Positions 7,130 to 10,990 of a stretch of 10,990 nt of DNA are shown here, piece after piece. This stretch comes from Bacteroides_D sp963543925. Lineage in GTDB: Bacteria > Bacteroidota > Bacteroidia > Bacteroidales > CAJPTX01. The translations under genes were made by a program, and so were the position numbers. Where the stretch lies: NCBI GenBank assembly GCA_963543925.1, contig CAUUCP010000054.1, positions 1 to 10,990 of the forward strand, given 5' to 3'. The notes beneath the pieces are model-generated. The model worked only from the letters and a program-made list of their open reading frames with translations. It was not told where the DNA came from and did not search any database. The stretch's first letter is position 1. The number at the start of each line of letters is the position of its first letter.

Positions 7130-8449
7130 ATGTATGTTTTAGTAAAAGCAGCACAGTTGCTGACGAGTCTCTCGATTCTGATACTCTTGCATGAGTTTGG
7201 TCATTACATTGCGGCTCGCGCGTTCGGAGTTCGGGTAGATAAGTTTTATCTTTTCTTTGATATAGGCTTTTCGCTCTTCAAGAAGAAGATAGGAGATACG
7301 GAGTTTGGGATAGGTTGGCTTCCTCTTGGTGGGTATGCCAAAATACATGGCATGGTAGACGAATCGTTGGACACGAAGGGGCTTGAGTCTCCGCCAGCGC
7401 CGTATGAATTTCGTTCAAAGGCAGCATGGAAACGTCTGATTATCATGCTTGGTGGTATCATAATGAATCTCATCACAGCGTGGGTGATTTACTCCTGTCT
7501 TTTGTGGTCTGAGGGGACGAGTTATCTTCCGACCCGCGAAGTCCGCTATGGAATCGTCGCTGACACTCTGATGGCGGAGATTGGCTTTCGTGATGGCGAT
7601 CGCCTCCTTTACGTAAATAGCAAGGAGTATGAGGATTATGCCGATTTTTCGGTAGCGGCGCTATTATCTCCCGATGCGATAATCACGGTGCAGCGTGGTG
7701 AGGACACGGTGGATGTTCGCTTGCCGAAGGTTTACTTGCCAGAACTGATGAAGCGGAATCCTCTTTTTGAGATACGTATTCCACTCACGATAGCTCGTGT
7801 AATGCCCCATTCGTCAGCAGCGAACGCTGGACTGCAGGAGGGGGATTCCCTGGTAGCGCTCAATGGCGTGAAGGCTTCGTACTTTGACGAATTTTATGAC
7901 TGCGTACGCTCCCACAGTGAAGACACGATACAGGTAGGGGTGATACGTGGGGGTGTGGAGCGTACGATCCCCGTTTTCGTGCCAGACTCGGCGATCGTGG
8001 GTGTTGTGCCTGACATGCGCTTGCAGCGCTATTTTGATATCGCCTCGAGTCACTATTCCTTTATAGGCTCGTTGGGCGGTGGGGTGCATCGTGTTGGGAA
8101 TACAGTGACTCAATATACACGTTCGTTGAAACTGCTTTTCGTACCCGAGGCTAAGGCTCACCAGTCGATCGGCGGCTTTATCTCTATCGGGAAGATTTTT
8201 CCCAGTCAGTGGAATTGGCATGCGTTCTGGAGTTTAACAGCCTTTCTTTCGCTGATGCTGGCTGTGATGAACCTGTTGCCGATCCCAGCCTTGGATGGTG
8301 GACATGCGATTCTTTTGCTTATCGAGATCTTGACGGGGCGACGTCTTGGGACGCGAGTTCTGATCACTTTACAGGTCATAGGGATGGTGTTGTTATTTGC
8401 CCTATTGATCTTTGCAAACGTAAATGACGTTGTCCGCCTCCTATTCTAA
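7130..8449 (+). CDS. rseP: RIP metalloprotease, site-2 protease family (M50)
   Basis: RseP is an inner-membrane zinc protease that cuts transmembrane anti-sigma factors or remnant signal peptides within the membrane. The 439-residue protein has the HEFGH zinc motif in the first helix (His21, Glu22, His25) and the third ligand in NLLPIPALDGGH (Asp389). Four hydrophobic segments fit the family: about 8-30, 98-125, 362-388 and 412-437. Two PDZ-like regions lie between them. The first (about 140-205) includes IGFRDGDRLLYVNSKEYEDY and the second (about 220-290) includes AGLQEGDSLVALNG. Helix 2 is preceded by the conserved GGIIMN stretch (about 110-115). No anti-sigma factor is encoded nearby, so its substrate is not evident. 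Dxr directly upstream of RseP is a recurrent pairing in bacteria. Confidence 0.95.
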   Translation: MYVLVKAAQLLTSLSILILLHEFGHYIAARAFGVRVDKFYLFFDIGFSLFKKKIGDTEFGIGWLPLGGYAKIHGMVDESLDTKGLESPPAPYEFRSKAAWKRLIIMLGGIIMNLITAWVIYSCLLWSEGTSYLPTREVRYGIVADTLMAEIGFRDGDRLLYVNSKEYEDYADFSVAALLSPDAIITVQRGEDTVDVRLPKVYLPELMKRNPLFEIRIPLTIARVMPHSSAANAGLQEGDSLVALNGVKASYFDEFYDCVRSHSEDTIQVGVIRGGVERTIPVFVPDSAIVGVVPDMRLQRYFDIASSHYSFIGSLGGGVHRVGNTVTQYTRSLKLLFVPEAKAHQSIGGFISIGKIFPSQWNWHAFWSLTAFLSLMLAVMNLLPIPALDGGHAILLLIEILTGRRLGTRVLITLQVIGMVLLFALLIFANVNDVVRLLF

Positions 8450-8453
8450 AGAG

Positions 8454-8458
8454 AGGAG
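8454..8458 (+). promoter_or_regulatory. Shine-Dalgarno-like AGGAG before mltD
   Basis: AGGAG lies 6 bases before the ATG at 8465, inside the 15-base gap after rseP. Good spacing supports this start; many Bacteroidota genes lack such a site, so it is worth noting. Confidence 0.5.
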
Positions 8459-8464
8459 TAAGGG

Positions 8465-9796
8465 ATGTTGGTGAGAGAGGTCGTAAGATTAACTCATTAC
8501 AAGCTTTTTCGTTCCCTTTTTGTACTAATAGGAAGCCTTTTATTTCCCCTTTCGGCTCTTTGTCGGCCGCCAGCTGCTATAATAAGGGGTGTGGCAACCC
8601 CTCACGGGGATGTCGCATACAGTGTGCTAGAGCCGAGCTTTGCGGGACTGGCGACAATAGCAAAGTTGTGGGAAGGGTCTTTCGTGGGGACGGTCTCTAG
8701 TGACTCGACGTATGGTTTGCAGCCCGAGCTCGTCTATGAGTATCGGATAGCAGAGCTCAATCGACGCTCTCCCTTCCCTTACCGCTACCATCCCCTGGTA
8801 CTGAAGTACATACGCATCTATGCCGAGGAGCGACGTACCCAAGTAAGTCAGATGCTGGGTCTTTCCCAGCTCTACTTTCCGATCTTTCGCGAGCAGTTGG
8901 ACAAGTATCAGCTCCCACTCGAGCTAGTTTACCTTTCGGTAGTCGAGTCTGCGCTGAACCCGCTGGCAGTATCGAAGAGTGGAGCCGTGGGGTTGTGGCA
9001 GTTCAAGCTCAACACGGCGGAGATGTTTGACCTTCACGTAGATAGCTTTGAGGATGAGCGGATGGATCCCGTCCGTTCTACCGAGGCGGCCTGCCTCTAT
9101 CTCGACTATCTCTACAAGGTCTTTGGTAACTGGGCGCTTGCGCTTGCAGCCTACAATGCAGGACCAGGCACAGTGCAACGGGCGATACAACGGGCGGGTG
9201 GAGAGACCGATTTTTGGCGACTACTCCCCTATCTTCCGGAGGCTGCACAGAACTACGTCCCCGCCTTTATAGCGGCCTCTTACATATTTTCGTATCACGA
9301 AGAGCATCATATAGAGACGCTCCCAGCGCCGATAACCTATCGTGATGTAGACACTGTCCACATCTGCGATGCGCTCTCTTTCGGCTCGTTGGCAGAGTGG
9401 ACGGAGATCCCCCTTGAGCTCCTTCATTTTCTAAATCCTCGTTACCGACAGGGTTATGTCCCCAAGCCAGCGAAAGGGGGGACGGTGGATCTCCTTCTCC
9501 CACGCGACAAGATCGCTCGTTTTCTGGAGAATGCCGACCGCATCCATGCCCAGAGCTACAAGGTGTCTCAGAATCCTTTTCCATTGGACAAAGGGAAGCG
9601 GATTCACCTCCAGCACGAAGTAGCGCGTGGGGAATATCTTCACAAGATAGCCCTCCTTTACGAATGCACTGTTTCTGATCTCGAAGCGTGGAATGGAGGG
9701 GAAAGCCTTCAGATCCATCCCGGAGATCGCTTGAATGTCTGGGTGTCGTCGGACACCTATGCGCGTCGCGAAAAAGTGCTACTTGGGAGGAAGTAG
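8465..9796 (+). CDS. mltD: MltD-like lytic transglycosylase with LysM domain
   Basis: The enzyme cleaves the MurNAc-GlcNAc bond of peptidoglycan, leaving 1,6-anhydroMurNAc. The 443-residue protein begins with a signal peptide (hydrophobic about 15-32, VLIGSLLFPLSALC); SALC does not make a good lipobox, so periplasmic export by signal peptidase I is more likely than a lipoprotein. The SLT domain (about 145-260) has the catalytic Glu161 in VVESALNP, GLWQF at 175-179 and AAYNAGPG around 228-235. Residues 294-358 match the MltD-typical linker (DALSFGSLAEWTEIPLELLHFLNP), which resembles a divergent LysM. A clear LysM follows at about 382-427 (HEVARGEYLHKIALLYECTV, then GDRLNVWV). E. coli MltD has two LysM modules; here one is clear and one degenerate. 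It is the last gene of the operon. Confidence 0.92.
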   Translation: MLVREVVRLTHYKLFRSLFVLIGSLLFPLSALCRPPAAIIRGVATPHGDVAYSVLEPSFAGLATIAKLWEGSFVGTVSSDSTYGLQPELVYEYRIAELNRRSPFPYRYHPLVLKYIRIYAEERRTQVSQMLGLSQLYFPIFREQLDKYQLPLELVYLSVVESALNPLAVSKSGAVGLWQFKLNTAEMFDLHVDSFEDERMDPVRSTEAACLYLDYLYKVFGNWALALAAYNAGPGTVQRAIQRAGGETDFWRLLPYLPEAAQNYVPAFIAASYIFSYHEEHHIETLPAPITYRDVDTVHICDALSFGSLAEWTEIPLELLHFLNPRYRQGYVPKPAKGGTVDLLLPRDKIARFLENADRIHAQSYKVSQNPFPLDKGKRIHLQHEVARGEYLHKIALLYECTVSDLEAWNGGESLQIHPGDRLNVWVSSDTYARREKVLLGRK

Positions 9797-9802
9797 CGGA
9801 GG

Positions 9803-9826
9803 GGGAGGGTAAATATATACTCTCCC
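9803..9826 (+). terminator. Terminator-like hairpin after mltD
   Basis: GGGAGGGTA (9803-9811) pairs with TACTCTCCC (9818-9826) over 9 bp with one G-U pair and a 6-base AT loop. The following AGTTATTGTTTCTAATTTT is T-rich but not a clean U-run. It starts 7 bases past the mltD stop, a sensible place for the operon to end. It is weaker than the terminator at 760-797. Confidence 0.55.
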
Positions 9827-9838
9827 AGTTATTGTTTC

Positions 9839-9846
9839 TAATTTTG
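9839..9846 (+). promoter_or_regulatory. Bacteroidota-type -7 box (TAATTTTG) for the last gene
   Basis: TAATTTTG fits TAnnTTTG and lies 27 bases before ATG 9874, which would leave a leader of about 20 bases, rich in A (TTAAAACA). No clear -33 element is seen at the right spacing. It follows the hairpin directly, so the surface gene is probably transcribed on its own. Confidence 0.5.
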
Positions 9847-9873
9847 TTCCCTGTATTAAAACATATTGTTCAG

Positions 9874-10990
9874 ATGAAAGTGATATCTAGGTGTTGTTAT
9901 GGCGTTGCAATGAGCTTACTATTTTTGATAGGAGGAAGCTCTACTGTACAAGCAGACGGAATCTCAATTTCAGGAGAATACATACCAAATGGAGATTTGA
10001 GTAATCTTCCAGGAGTGCGAATCGCCCCAGGAGGAGAGTTTAGTTACAATGCAAGTAACAAAACCCTCACAATGAAATGGGTTACATTAGAAAGCACTGA
10101 AGGTCTTTGGAATATCGGAGTCAATGACTTTACGATAGTCTTGAAAGGTGAGAATTACATAACTGGTGGCGGATCTGGTAGTGCTGCTATGGGTTTCACC
10201 TCAAGCACCATTATCCAAGGAGGAGGAATGCTTACAGTGAAGTGTTCTCAAAACACAGCTATCTATTTTGAGAAGGGGTTAACAATCAATGATTGTAAAA
10301 TCGTAGCGAATGGTAAGGAAGCTCTCGCAGGCGTTGATGGAAAACATATGGAATCTTTAACCATCAATAATGCTGCGCTTGAATTACAGGGCGACAAAGG
10401 GGCTATGACTAATTTTAGTGGACTCACCATTGTACGTAGTAAAATAACTTCTCCTTATAACGGTAAATTTAATGGAGAAAAACACGCTGTAGTAGATGCT
10501 GCAGGCTCAAAAGCAACTAGGATAACCATAGAACGCAATTTAGAAGACAACCTACAAATACAGGATCTACAAAACAAAAATATTACCTCTCTTGAATTCG
10601 AAGCAAAGAAAAGTGGTCAATCTTTCTCCATCTTTTTTTCTGGCGAGTTTACTACGAGTGTCTCTGACAAATGGATTATCCCCGTACCTGATGAGTTCTT
10701 CGATCCTTCATTACAAGGTAAAATTGCAGGTATTCAAGTAGAAGCCAATGAAAGTACAGAATCTCGTAGTGGGACAGTAACCTACAAACTAACAGGATCA
10801 AATAAGAGCATCACTATTCGCGTAACCCAAAAGGGTAAAAAGGAAGACAACAACGGCGGTGGAAACAACGGTGGAGGAAATAATGGCGGTGGAAACAATG
10901 GAGGCGGAAACAACGGTGGGGGAAATAATGGCGGTGGAAACAATGGAGGCGGAAACAATGGAGGCGGAAACAATGGAGGCGGAAACAACG
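9874..10990 (+). CDS. Secreted modular surface protein: beta-helix-like region, BACON-like domain, NNGGG linker (3' end outside window)
   Basis: The frame is open from ATG 9874 to the right edge, giving 372 residues without a stop. Residues 1-27 are a signal peptide (MKVISR, then hydrophobic 11-21, cleavage likely after VQA27). Residues about 30-205 show recurring LTV/LTI strands (at 120, 136, 162 and 184) with small and Asn residues, resembling right-handed beta-helix proteins of the Cthe_2159/DUF4353 carbohydrate-binding kind; this is a pattern judgement. Residues about 237-322 look like a BACON domain: ITSLEFEAKKSGQSFSI, then DKWIIPVP, then SRSGTVTYKL and SITIRVTQKG. From residue 326 the protein is an NNGGG repeat. 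BACON domains are typical of Bacteroidota surface proteins and often accompany glycan or mucin binding. The missing C-terminus may carry a T9SS sorting domain as in the gene at 1-732. The base composition is AT-richer than the operon. Confidence 0.78.
   Translation, partial: MKVISRCCYGVAMSLLFLIGGSSTVQADGISISGEYIPNGDLSNLPGVRIAPGGEFSYNASNKTLTMKWVTLESTEGLWNIGVNDFTIVLKGENYITGGGSGSAAMGFTSSTIIQGGGMLTVKCSQNTAIYFEKGLTINDCKIVANGKEALAGVDGKHMESLTINNAALELQGDKGAMTNFSGLTIVRSKITSPYNGKFNGEKHAVVDAAGSKATRITIERNLEDNLQIQDLQNKNITSLEFEAKKSGQSFSIFFSGEFTTSVSDKWIIPVPDEFFDPSLQGKIAGIQVEANESTESRSGTVTYKLTGSNKSITIRVTQKGKKEDNNGGGNNGGGNNGGGNNGGGNNGGGNNGGGNNGGGNNGGGNNGGGNN
10849..10990 (+). repeat. 15-bp tandem repeat coding for NNGGG, nine units plus a partial one
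   Basis: Units start at 10849 and every 15 bases to 10969, with 7 more bases at the edge. Every unit reads Asn-Asn-Gly-Gly-Gly, but synonymous codons differ. By codon pattern the order is A, B, C, D, B', C, D, D, D, then a start resembling B. B and B' differ by one base, so B-C-D is a 45-base higher-order unit repeated at 10864 and 10909, and the last D has been copied singly. The tract continues beyond the window. The product should be a flexible linker. Confidence 0.93.

Noticed and set aside
8540..8575. Lipobox at the MltD N-terminus (SALC)
   Set aside because: Leu directly before Cys is not accepted in a lipobox, so a normal signal peptide is the better call.
10782..10988. Reverse-strand open frame made of a PPPLF-type repeat
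   Set aside because: It is the complement of the NNGGG coding repeat, with no start context or independent support.
1..10990. Defence system, CRISPR array, prophage, transposon or RNA gene
   Set aside because: No direct-repeat/spacer array, transposase, integrase, toxin-antitoxin pair, tRNA or rRNA pattern was seen on either strand.

Overview
The window looks like a chromosomal segment of a Bacteroidota species, most likely Porphyromonas or a close relative. Four things point there: a type IX secretion (T9SS) type A sorting domain at the end of the first gene, a DUF2723 membrane protein, a BACON-type domain in the last gene, and TAnnTTTG promoter boxes. All genes supported here lie on the + strand. 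The genus is an inference from gene content, not from a search.

Layout. Positions 1-732 hold the 3' end of a cell-surface protein gene: two 76-residue InlB-B-like repeats and then the T9SS sorting domain. A strong intrinsic terminator (760-797) closes it. A promoter box at 935-942 then starts a tightly packed run of seven genes: xseB, a giant DUF2723 membrane protein, a NodB-type polysaccharide deacetylase, a membrane-anchored M23 (LytM) peptidase, dxr, rseP and an MltD-like lytic transglycosylase. Their junctions are an 8-base overlap and gaps of 5, 22, 6, 15 and 15 bases, so they are probably one operon. A weaker terminator-like hairpin (803-826 of the 9.8-kb region, i.e. 9803-9826) follows mltD. 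From about 9830 the sequence turns clearly AT-richer, and a second surface protein gene begins at 9874 and runs off the right edge. It encodes a signal peptide, a beta-helix-like region, a BACON-like domain and an Asn-Asn-Gly-Gly-Gly repeat tract.

How the genes fit together. Apart from xseB (DNA repair) the operon serves the cell envelope: peptidoglycan cutting (M23 peptidase, MltD), isoprenoid precursor supply for undecaprenyl phosphate (Dxr), regulated intramembrane proteolysis (RseP), a glycan deacetylase, and a probable lipid-linked-sugar glycosyltransferase (DUF2723). The flanking genes are secreted surface proteins with modular, repetitive architecture. I did not find a defence system, CRISPR array, transposase, tRNA or rRNA. 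The most unusual material is the terminal surface gene and its nested 15/45-base repeat.
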